Source: Amoebidium appalachense (lineage: Eukaryota; Ichthyosporea). From it: a stretch of 64,000 nt of DNA. Shown here in pieces: positions 21,781 through 64,000 of the stretch. Positions within the stretch are counted from its first letter, which is position 1. Every line of letters begins with the position of its first letter. The stretch covers positions 9,052,001-9,116,000 of the forward strand of contig CAVNZM010000008.1 in assembly GCA_963693365.1 (NCBI GenBank), written 5' to 3'. Under the pieces are notes generated by a model. It had not been told where the DNA came from. It made no database searches and saw nothing but the letters and a program-made list of their open reading frames with translations. The position numbers were made by a program, and so were the translations under genes.

Positions 21781-23404
21781 TCCCTGTTTAACGTCCCCTT
21801 TAACCTGGTAACGCAATTCCTCCTCCCTCCCCTCTCCCCTCTTTCTCTTCCCCCCCCCCCCCCCCCCCCCCCCCCCTTCACATCCAAACCCACTCTTGGG
21901 GAGGCATAGAAGCGCCTTTGATGATGGGCTGTGTTCAAGTGCCTTCTGCCTGCACACTTTTTGTTTTTTCCATTTTTGAATTGTTTGGTATCGATTTTTT
22001 TTATTTTTGTGACGTTTTGTATTTTGTGCTTTTTGGTGTTTCCTCCATAATTCCAACCCTCTAATGCATACATCCCCTCCCCCTTCCCCTCCCCCCTCCC
22101 CCCTCCCCCTCCCCCCCTCCCCGCCCACCCGCCCGTTTTCAGTACTTTGCTTCTCCATCTGTTTCCCGGTTGTTAACTTCTTTCTCTCTCCCTTCTCTTT
22201 CAGCACCACTACAGTTGAATATGTTGAAGGCAATCTGTTTGTTTCTAATTGGGAAGTGACACTTTGATCCCCTAGGGCCTTCTGTCGCAATGTGGTTGCC
22301 GTGTTTAACGGTGTAAATTTAGATTACGTACTCCATGTCCAAAACCTACCGTGATATTAATTCCATGTAAAATCATATGGCTGCACAGTGCAAATGGATA
22401 TTCCCTACCCTAAAATCCAATACTTACTATGACATTTATTTTTCCATACTATGATAAACCTATATGCCTATGTAGTGGGGGTTGCCTACCCTGTGCTTGT
22501 ACTTTCCATGGCAATTCCCCACGCTGAACTTATATTCCCACATTAGCGCAAGAGAGATTCCCATCCCCATGCTATTTGTTTTGATGACTATTTCCTACAC
22601 TAAACCTAATGTTCCTACACAGCACAAATGGAGAATGCCTACCCCATGCTCAATGCTTCCTATTTTATTTTATTCCTTGTTAACCCCAGTATAGTTTTTA
22701 TAGATCTAATTAAAAAACAGGAATATGCCCCACAATAGTACTCCGCAGCAAACCCAATATTCCCACACAGCACAAATGGAGATTGCCTATCCCATGCTGT
22801 TTGAGCTGAAGAACGAGAAGCTACAGCGCCGTTCCCATGTGGGTGTGCTCGAGTTCAGCGCAGAGGAGGGCAGAACCTACCTCCCACAGTGGGTACGTTC
22901 GAATGTTCGGACTATGGGGTGGAAAGGAACAAAATAGAAATCTACGACTTTTTTAACGAGCTCCTATTGGTCAACGACATAGCAGCCAGTGTGCTCATGA
23001 TCATGCTCAATGGCGTATCTATATATGACGGCAGCTTAGTCAAAAGTTAGCCTTAGAGCTACTATCGAGATTACACACTATTCGAAAGTAATTTGAAGTA
23101 CATAAAGCCTTTTTCCCAATAGTAAACAGGCTTTGGATGCCTAATACATGAAAAAGTTTTTGTAGTGCCTTGTAGACAGCGCGATGGGCTTGATTTCAGC
23201 CCGGTAGTCATGAGCCGCGCCTGTCAGTCAGCCCAGCCGATCAGCGGCTGTCAGCCTCCTTGAATCTGGTCAAATCAACCAATCGGGTAGCCTTAAAAGA
23301 GTCGTAGCGTTTCTATTCTGTTCCTTTCCACCCCATAGTCATTTCCCAGTTCTTTTATTCTTTATTATCCTTTTTTTTTTCTTCTTTTCTTTTTTCTTTT
23401 TTTT

Positions 23405-23435
<31 letters not shown>

Positions 23436-23439
23436 GGGG

Positions 23440-23473
<34 letters not shown>

Positions 23474-23802
23474 GGGAGGGAGGGGGAGGGGGGATGATAC
23501 TTTTTTTTTGGGGGGGGGGGGGGGTTTCAATTTTTTTTTTTTTTTTGGGGGGGGGGGGGGGGGATGATACTTTCCTGGATTTTTTTTTGTGTGTGTGTGT
23601 GCATGCCAGAGGAGGGCTGAACCTACCTTCCACAGTGGGTAGGTTTTGAAATGTTCGGGCTAGTGATTTCATTTTTTTCCCCTTGTCGTCTTATCGGTTT
23701 CTTAATCCCCTTTCCCCTGATTTGGCCCATGTTCTGTACTCGTGTTCTTCTTGTTTTCTGTCTTCTTTATTTCCATTTCTTTTATTCTTTATTATCTTTT
23801 TT

Positions 23803-23852
<50 letters not shown>

Positions 23853-23896
23853 TCTGAGCGATCTTGGCTGATGGATTCCCCCCCCCCTCCCCCCCT

Positions 23897-23940
<44 letters not shown>

Positions 23941-24263
23941 TCACACTCACACTCACACAGGGACACACGGACACAGAAAATTTGATTCCCTCTTGTTAGC
24001 ATGGCACATCCCTGACCCCATCCCCCCCTTCCCCCCCCCCCCCCCAGATGATGACCAACCTAGGGCTGGCCGGTGGGGAGCTAGTAGTTGTGTCCAACGT
24101 GTCTCTGCCCAAGGGCACTTTTGCAAAGTTCCAGGCTCAGTCAACAGACTTTCTCGACATCTCAAACCAGCGTGCTGTGTACGTGCCTACCCTCCCCCCT
24201 TCCCCCCCCCCCCCCCCCCCCCCCCCAACCAACCAACCAAAAAAAAAAGAGAGAAAAGGCGAA

Positions 24264-24307
<44 letters not shown>

Positions 24308-25036
24308 AGGGAGAAGAAGAAGAAGAAGAAGGCACGCACATACACACGCGCACACGCTTTTTGCCCACCCTTCGTGGGTTTGTGTGTGGGCATCCGGCGG
24401 GTGGGTGGGTGGATGTGTGTGTGTTGTGTGTGTGTGTGTGTGTGCGTGTGTGCGTGTGCGCGTGTGTGATTGTATGTCAAGACAAGTCACAGACACATGA
24501 CTGTTTTGGCTTTTTACTGGTACGATCTCTTTTCATAGCCATACGGAAGTTCACCACATATTTATTGCTTGCACTAATAACGGCCTCCAATCAGAACAAG
24601 GCAGAATTTGCCATACGATTGGATGGCGGTCTGAATTCATTCCTTGCCGGCTCCAGGGAATCTGAGCAAAGCAACATTTATTTCATAGTTCGAACCATTG
24701 CGACCAATCATACGATTACAAGGACCTGGCTTTGTTCTGATTAAATGCCGTGCAGTGCAAGCACTATAGAAATCTTGGAATAATGCCGACCTAATCGTCT
24801 GATTTTGGGTGCAGGCTCGAAAAGACTCTGCGCAACTTTGCGTGCCTGACGGAGGACGACACCATCTCTCTGCGCTACAACGACAGAGACTACGAGCTCA
24901 AGGTCATCGAGGTAACTAACTGCTCAATAGAACCCCCCCCCCCCCCCTACCCCCCTACCCTCCGCTTCAACACCCTTCCCCCTCCCCCCCCCCCCCCCCC
25001 TTCTCTTCCATCGAGGTGCATGCTCCTTCGGGCCCT

Positions 25037-25070
<34 letters not shown>

Positions 25071-25118
25071 CTCCCGCCGTCCGCAGGAAGTCCATCCTTA
25101 TGATGTTCATCCTCCCGG

Positions 25119-25178
<60 letters not shown>

Positions 25179-25351
25179 GCACTTCAACTTCTCTACTTCA
25201 ACTTCTCTACTTCAACTTCTCTACTTCAACATAAGCACTCTGGACCCACTGCCGCACCCCAACACAATCACTTGTGCATGAGAAGTGTCTTCTCGTGCAC
25301 GCACAAACTTGCACCGACCGACACCGACGAAAACACCCCTAACAACCCTCC

Positions 25352-25396
<45 letters not shown>

Positions 25397-26006
25397 ACCC
25401 ACCCATGTTCAAGTGAAACAGTATCTGAGTTGGGTTTCGTTAACGAGGTGAATAGGTTGAAACTCGGGTACTGTGGATGACGTGGGCCCCCCCTGAGGAT
25501 GGGCTCTGCTTATTATGCATACTCTTTATGTATGGCTTGCATTCTGCATCGTGTTATCCGTTTGTTCTTGTGTACTTCGTACTTTTTGACGCATTCAACC
25601 CCCCTCCCCCCCCCCCCCCCGGCTCTCCTTTCATATATGATGCATAATGTGTAGGTGTGTGTGTGCTTCTTTTTGCAAAACTATCACTGCTTCGTCCCTA
25701 ATGAATTTGTGCGCCGTACCCTATTACTCATTCTAACAAACCCTCTCCCCCAAACCCCACAACCCCTCAAACCACCCCCGCCCCCCCCCCCCCCCCCCCA
25801 CACACACAAACACACGTCCCCTCCCTCTCGCTCCACCCCCTCCCCTCCTCCACCCCCCCCCCCCCCCTCCCTCCCTCCCCGCTCCACTCCCATCCCCTTC
25901 CCCTCCCACTCACACACCCATCCACCCCTCCTCCTTCCCCCCCCCCCCCCCCCCCCCCCCCCTCCCCCCCCCCCCCCCCCCCCCACCCCACCCCCGTCCC
26001 CCTCCC

Positions 26007-26037
<31 letters not shown>

Positions 26038-26238
26038 ACACACACGTACACAGACCAAGCCCAAGGGAGCCATCAGCATCATCGAGTGTGACCTGCACGT
26101 TGACTTTGCTGCCCCCGTGGGCTATGTCGAACCCCAAAGAGTCTACACCCCCCAGATCCCTGTCATGCCTCCCATCCCTGCCTTTGCAACCCCACCAACT
26201 GTAAGAGCTCCCCCCCCCCCCCTCCCCCCCTCCCCCTC

Positions 26239-26280
<42 letters not shown>

Positions 26281-26583
26281 AAAAAAAAAAAAGAAAGGGG
26301 GGAAGGGGGAGGGGGGGGGGGGAGGGGGGGGGGTGGGGGAGGGAGAGAGGGGGGGGGGGGGGGGGGGAAGAGAAGAAAGGGGGGAAGAGGGAGAGAGAGA
26401 GAGAGAGAGAGATGAAAGAAAGAAGAATGAAACAAGATTCAGATAGATGCAAATCATCGGGAAAACAGTATGCTTGAAAAACATGGTTCGTTTTTTTGAT
26501 TTTGACTTCTAATGAAAATTAAGTGCTCCTGGGTGTGTGTGTTGGGGGGGAAGGGGGGGAGCAAGGTAGAGGAGTGTGTGTGT

Positions 26584-26614
<31 letters not shown>

Positions 26615-27007
26615 GGGGGGGGGGGAGCAAATGAAGAGAAGTGGTTGGGGGGGAGGGGGGGGGGGGGAGGGGGGGGGGGGGGGGCAAAACGGAGTTGTAA
26701 GTTTTTGCTTTGTTGCAGAGCATGACAGACAAAGATGACACGAGCAGCAAGGGAAGCACCACACGCAAGCAAAGCTTCATGCCCTTTGGCGGGTCGGGCA
26801 GCCGCATAGGTGCGTAAAAAAAAAAAAAAAAAAAAAAAGACGAAAATGTTGGTGTGTGGGCGTTTGGGGGGTTTGTGCTAAATTTCATAGCCTGCAATAT
26901 TCCTCCTTTTTTTATGGTTTTATAAAATCCTTTTATTTTTGGTGCACAAAAACTTCCCGCCCAAATTTCTATATATGCAATCGTCGTTTGTCGCCTTTTT
27001 TTTTTTT

Positions 27008-27048
<41 letters not shown>

Positions 27049-27317
27049 CATTTTAGGCTTCACTCATGCATGTAGGTGGTTGATATACGTTGTCTGTGTG
27101 CACGTGTGTAGGCGTAAATCGCCAGCCTGCCCTGTCCTGCCTGTCTGCCTGCCTGTATCTCTGTGTGTTGTTATAGGCCCAGAGAGTTGATGTTCCCTTT
27201 TGCAGACGGCAAGGCCAAGGGCAAGGGCAAACTGGCTGCAGACAGCAGCATGGTCAAGAATGACAGCGCAGTCTCCATCAGCACTATGACGTATGAGTGC
27301 CCTTCCCCCCTCCGCCC

Positions 27318-27350
<33 letters not shown>

Positions 27351-27354
27351 ACCC

Positions 27355-27392
<38 letters not shown>

Positions 27393-27831
27393 CCCCTCCT
27401 TGCCTTCTATGGTTGCCATCCCCTAATGCATAACCCAATTCCTCTTGCCCTCCCCCCTCCCCTTCCTCCCCCCCCCCCCCCTCCCCCTAGAAGCCCCGTC
27501 TCCTGAGTTCCTATCTATATTTTTCTTGCTTCTGCTTACTGCTGCAACTTTAACCCCCGGCCTTTCCCACTGCCCTTGCCTGCATAAGCAACCCTGCTCG
27601 TCTCTGATCAAGACGGGTGACCTACTCATGTTCAAGTGAAACAGTATCTGAGTTGGGTTTCGTTAACGAGGGGAATAGGTCGAAACTCGGGTACTGTGGA
27701 TGACGTGGGCCCCCCCTGAGGATGGGCTCTGCTTATTATGCATACTCTTTATGTATGGCTTGCATTCTGCATCGTGTTATCCGTTTGTTCTTGTGTACTT
27801 CGTACTTTTTGACGCATTCAAAACCCCCCCT

Positions 27832-27862
<31 letters not shown>

Positions 27863-28057
27863 CCCTCCGTTCCTCCTCCCTCCTTCCGCCGTAGTCTCCA
27901 TACTCTGAATGAAACACCTCCTATCCCTACTCCCCTTCCCGGTGTACTTGAATATGTACTCTGCAATGCATCCCCCCCCCCCCCCCCTTAAATCTCCAAC
28001 CCACTCCCCTCCCCCCCCCCCCCCCCCCTTGAAACTCACCCACCCACCCACACGCAC

Positions 28058-28126
<69 letters not shown>

Positions 28127-28941
28127 AGGTCTGCGCAACCCGAGGATGATGATGATATGCCCTACATCAAGGGCAGGCTGTACTTTGAGAGGATGGCTGG
28201 CACCGCCGCACCACCACAGAACCCAGCAAACATGGTATTTTGATACCAACCTCCCCCCTCCCCCCCCCCCCCCTCTTTTCCCTCCGAGAAAAACCTAAGG
28301 AGAGAGGGAGGGTGGGGAGGGAAGTGAGGCCGGAAGGGGAAGGGTGTTTTTTTTTTTTTTTTTTTTTTTTTTTTGGGGGGGGGGGGGGGGGGAGAAGAGA
28401 GAGGGGGAGAAGAGGGGGGAGGGGGAGAGGGAAGGGGAGAGAGAGATTTTGGGGGGGGGGGGGGGGGAGGGGGGGGGGAGGGACGGAGAGAGAGAGGAGG
28501 AGGAGGAAAGAACGGAAAACCAGCACTTCTTAAGTGCTGATTTCTGTTTGACTGTTCATCTTTGTGTCGTCCAATGCTCTTGCTTCCATGTTGATCACCC
28601 TTTAAGGTAAAACATTCCCTCCTCCTCCTCTCCCCCTCCCCCCAAATACATTCACACCCATGTGCACACACACGGACACGCCCGCGCGTAAGCACCGTGC
28701 GCACACATGTGCTGCGCGCGTGCGTGTGCACACACACACAAACACACCTGCACACCTTCACACATGCGCGAGCGTGCGCGCACACACACACACATACACA
28801 CAGGCACACACTCTTACTTTCACCACCTTGTTCTCAAAACACCTCTCTTCCTAACATATATTTCTGATGCCGTAGGACACAGCTGAAACGGACGAGAAGC
28901 CATTCGAAGCTTTCAAGGGGTCTGGAAAGAAGTTGCGCTGA
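19414..28941 (+). CDS. UFD1: Ubiquitin fusion degradation protein 1 (UFD1)
   Basis: Eleven coding exons: 19414-19416 (ATG only), 20000-20117, 21249-21281, 22771-22892, 24048-24178, 24815-24911, 26054-26200, 26719-26809, 27206-27290, 28129-28234 and 28876-28941 (TGA). They join without a phase conflict into 332 residues. UFD1 pairs with NPL4 and recruits the AAA ATPase p97/CDC48 to ubiquitinated substrates (ER-associated and chromatin-associated degradation). The UT3-type N-terminal domain is clear: ILLPPSMLNEL, EIAYPMLFELKNE, VGVLEFSAEEGRTYLPQWMM, FDISNQ-like region DFLDISNQRAV, LEKTLRNFACLT and AISIIECDLHVDFAAPVGY. Two p97-binding SHP motifs follow, FGGSGSRI and the C-terminal FKGSGKKL. An NPL4-binding-like segment, MPYIKGRLYFER, lies between them. 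Size is close to the usual 307-361. The first codon sits directly on the donor (ATG|GTAAGT); starting at an internal Met in exon 2 is possible. Confidence 0.95.
21115..21192. repeat. About 21-bp tandem repeat
   Basis: The motif ATGTTAGTCGCATATTAT occurs about four times with small changes (one copy reads TTGTAAATCGTACATTAT). It is AT-rich and lies in UFD1 intron 2. No function is evident. Confidence 0.85.
21348..21447 (+). mobile_element. Dispersed C-tailed repeat, old copy
   Basis: GTTGATGGGCTCTCC through TAATGCATTCTACT aligns along the 3' third of subfamily A with many substitutions. It is bounded on both sides by poly(C). UFD1 intron 3, sense. Confidence 0.6.
22320..22820 (+). repeat. Degenerate ~74-bp tandem array overlapping the UFD1 exon 4 acceptor
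   Basis: The sequence around the exon 4 start (CCCACACAG|CACAAATGGAG, then ATTGCCTATCCCATGCT) recurs upstream in decaying form. The AG-equivalent positions are near 22388, 22475, 22546 and 22622, spaced 71-87 bp, then 22770, which is 148 bp (two units) further. The copy at 22611-22652 is closest (CTACACAGCACAAATGGAG) and keeps a usable-looking acceptor. The last unit is the real exon start. Confidence 0.8.
22915..23335. mobile_element. TA-flanked MITE (421 bp) in UFD1 intron 4
   Basis: Inverted ends begin TGGGGTGGAAAGGAAC at both termini and stay similar for about 44 bp (one A/G difference, then small gaps). TA flanks both sides (22913-22914 and 23336-23337), as expected for Tc1/mariner-type insertion. 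The interior has no transposase frame. It sits 22 bp after the exon 4 donor. The neighbouring partial duplicate at 23607-23680 reads straight through CTAGTGATTTC where this copy has CTA-element-TAGTCATTTC, which supplies an empty site. Confidence 0.88.
23605..23850 (+). pseudogene. Partial duplicate of the UFD1 exon 4 3' end and donor
   Basis: CCAGAGGAGGGCTGAACC and then CTACCTTCCACAGTGGGTAGG repeats the end of exon 4 (22858-22897), followed by the same intron start and a T(n)G(n) block like that at 23400. In the exon frame the copy has TGA where the gene has AGA, so it could not be translated through. The duplicate lacks the MITE present in the original. Confidence 0.85.
24565..24766 (+). 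mobile_element. MITE-like element, second family, copy 1
   Basis: About 200 bp in UFD1 intron 5 with imperfect inverted ends: TTGCTTGCACT plus CCAATCAGAACAAGGC on the left, and the reverse complement of GCTTGCACTGCACGGC plus AATCAGAACAAAGCC on the right. Its left half matches the inverted copy at 51205-51357 closely (GAATTTGCCATACGATTGG region). It is non-coding. Confidence 0.8.
25404..25598 (+). mobile_element. Dispersed C-tailed repeat, subfamily A, 5'-truncated
   Basis: Begins within the family at ATGTTCAAGTGAAACAG straight out of a poly(C)/CCCA tract and ends GACGCATTCAA followed by poly(C). UFD1 intron 6, sense. Confidence 0.9.
27487..27823 (+). mobile_element. Dispersed C-tailed repeat, subfamily A
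   Basis: Starts CTAGAAGCCCCGTCTCC after C-rich DNA and ends GACGCATTCAAAA before a C tract. By eye it is identical, or nearly so, to 55860-56202 in a different gene, so the copies are young. UFD1 intron 9, sense. Confidence 0.92.
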
Positions 28942-62643
<33,702 letters not shown>

Positions 62644-63766
62644 TACAAGAAATGTACATATGTTCAATTGATGTGTTTTTTAGGATTAGGTTTTTGCTAT
62701 CTGCATAAGGGGTTGAAATTGTGTGTGTGTGTGTGTGTGTTCGTAGTGGTGGTAGTGGGGATGGGGTTTGTTTTCTGTTGGTTTTTGTGGCAAGGGCTCA
62801 CCCCCTTTGGTGTCTGGGTGGTTCAAGTCTTCTTTAGGGCGTGGGGCTTGTGATTAGGTATGAAACGGATGGCACACTTATCTACAACAGTGTGAATGTG
62901 GGTCGGCTGATGTTGGGATAAAAAGTGCAGATGCATGGCCTTTAATAGCAACTTTGTCCAGCCGAGACCATATCTAAGTCCCGCCTGTGAAAAAAATTTG
63001 ATTTCAGCGGTTGCAGTATTGTATTTGATAAAATCTTTAGTTTATTAGTTGTGGCAGGGAATGCCACTGAAACATTAGTATATGTTCAAATTGAGGACAG
63101 TGGGTGATGGGGTTTCGAGTTCATTTGTATATCCCAAGCACCTTCGGAGTGATGATGGTGGGGGAATGTAGATAGTCGCTATTTGGGATATACTTGGTGA
63201 TAAGGGAAGTAAGAAGAGGCAACTGGGTTTGCTCATAAGGGCATTCAGTGAACAATAAAGCTGAGAGTAGCAGGCATTTCCCTGCTGATACCATATCATA
63301 TGATCATCTATTGTATGCGGTGTGGGATGGTTCTTGTCTATGTTAGTGGAAGACATCGATACAATTCTCAGTGTAGATATTGTTGCATGCTTGATGCCCG
63401 TTCTTGTTCCAGCTCTTCGTGAATCATTGGTATCTAATGAACGGTAGAAGAAAGTTGGATGGCGTCCATGATGATAGTCAATCAAATTCACTCGCATTTT
63501 AGCACGCACGAAGTTACACACACACACATCTACAGTGTACACAAACATACGAACACACTCACCCACCTTTCTCTGCAAGTCCCCCCTCTCCCCCCCCCCC
63601 CCCCCCCCCTCCCCCCCGAACCATCACCACCACCACGTGCAACCCCACCCCCACAAGCACACACACTTCTGGCGTGTGCGCATGCACACACGTACAGTGA
63701 ACATGGACGACGTCACAAAGGCACAAAAACACCAGAGTCTCACTACTGATCAACTTTCTCCGCAAC

Positions 63767-63807
<41 letters not shown>

Positions 63808-63937
63808 CCGCCCCCCCCCCCCCCCCCCCTGCTCCTACATTTTAGCACACGCACACACATGTTATATATAGGTACGTACGCGCATAGTACTAGGACATGT
63901 GCACACACCGTGTAACACAACTCATCCACCCCCTTCC

Positions 63938-63971
<34 letters not shown>

Positions 63972-64000
63972 CTCCCCCTCCGGGCGGGCGCCTCCCCCCC
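62644..64000 (+). other. ABCA 3' flank
   Basis: No further gene recognised. Unique sequence runs to about 63500, followed by CA-rich DNA and C tracts (63590-63609, 63769-63829, 63940-63968). Small open frames near 63460-63900 are Pro/His/Thr repeat translations. Confidence 0.6.
63254..63259 (+). terminator. Possible polyadenylation signal for the ABCA gene
   Basis: An AATAAA hexamer lies about 610 bases after the ABCA stop codon, in otherwise unremarkable 3' flank. No cleavage site can be confirmed from sequence alone. Confidence 0.4.

Larger units (their letters stand above)
19417..22770 (+). repeat. UFD1 introns 1-3
   Basis: Intron 1 is T/C-rich near 19560-19740. Intron 2 (20118-21248) holds C tracts (20162, 20372), T(n)(GT)nG(n) (20646-20717), G tracts and a tandem TTAGTCGCATATTATATG repeat (about 21115-21190). 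Intron 3 (21282-22770) begins with C tracts, contains a divergent dispersed-repeat copy (21348-21447), and ends with a degenerate array of about 74-bp units that runs into exon 4. Confidence 0.78.
22893..24047 (+). repeat. UFD1 intron 4
   Basis: Contains the MITE, two T(n)G(n) blocks (23400-23472 and 23800-23851) with further short T/G blocks, the exon duplicate at 23605, and a (CA)n(CTCA)n tract at 23900-23960. It ends in a C tract directly before CCCAG. Confidence 0.8.
24179..28875 (+). repeat. UFD1 introns 5-10, other content
   Basis: Between the exons lie C and G tracts (24200, 24265, 24940, 25040, 25350, 25780-26020, 26210-26330, 26600-26685, 27320, 27830, 27980-28020, 28260, 28375), CA tracts (25120, 26024, 27356, 28066), C(n)A(n) at 26230-26292, T(n)G(n) at 27000 and 28347, three copies of ACTTCAACTTCTCT (25190-25230), and a CA-rich stretch (28650-28810). 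Two dispersed-repeat copies are listed separately. Confidence 0.75.

Overview
This is eukaryotic nuclear DNA from an intron-rich organism, most likely a protist. The evidence is dozens of GT-AG introns, one GC-AG intron, split genes with eukaryote-only functions, and introns filled with poly(C)/poly(G), (CA)n/(GT)n and (GA)n tracts. I cannot name the species. The intron-dense layout with UFD1, NAA50 and full-length ABCA homologues would suit a unicellular relative of animals or another free-living protist, but that is inference. Almost all long open frames here are artefacts of simple repeats (His/Thr, Pro, Cys/Val, Gly, Arg/Glu, Ser/Leu frames). The real genes are chains of short exons whose splice phases fit together.

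Layout: (1) 143-2794, + strand: last four exons of a cysteine synthase-like PLP enzyme, cut by the window edge. (2) 5569-7109, - strand: an unrecognised Ser/Pro-rich protein of about 510 residues, apparently broken twice at 7-bp homopolymers. (3) 9343-17317, - strand: an N-alpha-acetyltransferase 50 (NAA50) homologue in seven coding exons, with a low-complexity insert of about 170 residues in the middle of the GNAT fold. (4) 19414-28941, + strand: UFD1, the p97/CDC48 ubiquitin cofactor, 11 coding exons and 332 residues, head-to-head with NAA50. (5) 28942-35701: about 6.8 kb without a recognisable gene. (6) 35702-62643, + strand: a full-size ABCA-type ABC transporter, 38 exons whose phases all match and sum to 1769 residues. 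(7) 62644-64000: 3' flank.

The genes are unrelated housekeeping or membrane functions (sulfur amino-acid metabolism, N-terminal acetylation, ubiquitin-dependent segregation, lipid-type transport), with no sign of a shared pathway. The most unusual material lies in the introns. A dispersed repeat family (13 intronic loci, two subfamilies) has a constant 3' end followed by poly(C) or C(n)(CA)n. Its copies are cut at variable 5' points, and every intronic copy lies in the sense orientation of its host gene. The introns also hold a 1.5-kb array of 453-bp units of that element, a TA-flanked MITE whose empty site is preserved in a neighbouring partial duplication, a second two-copy MITE family, and partial exon duplications that carry splice sites.
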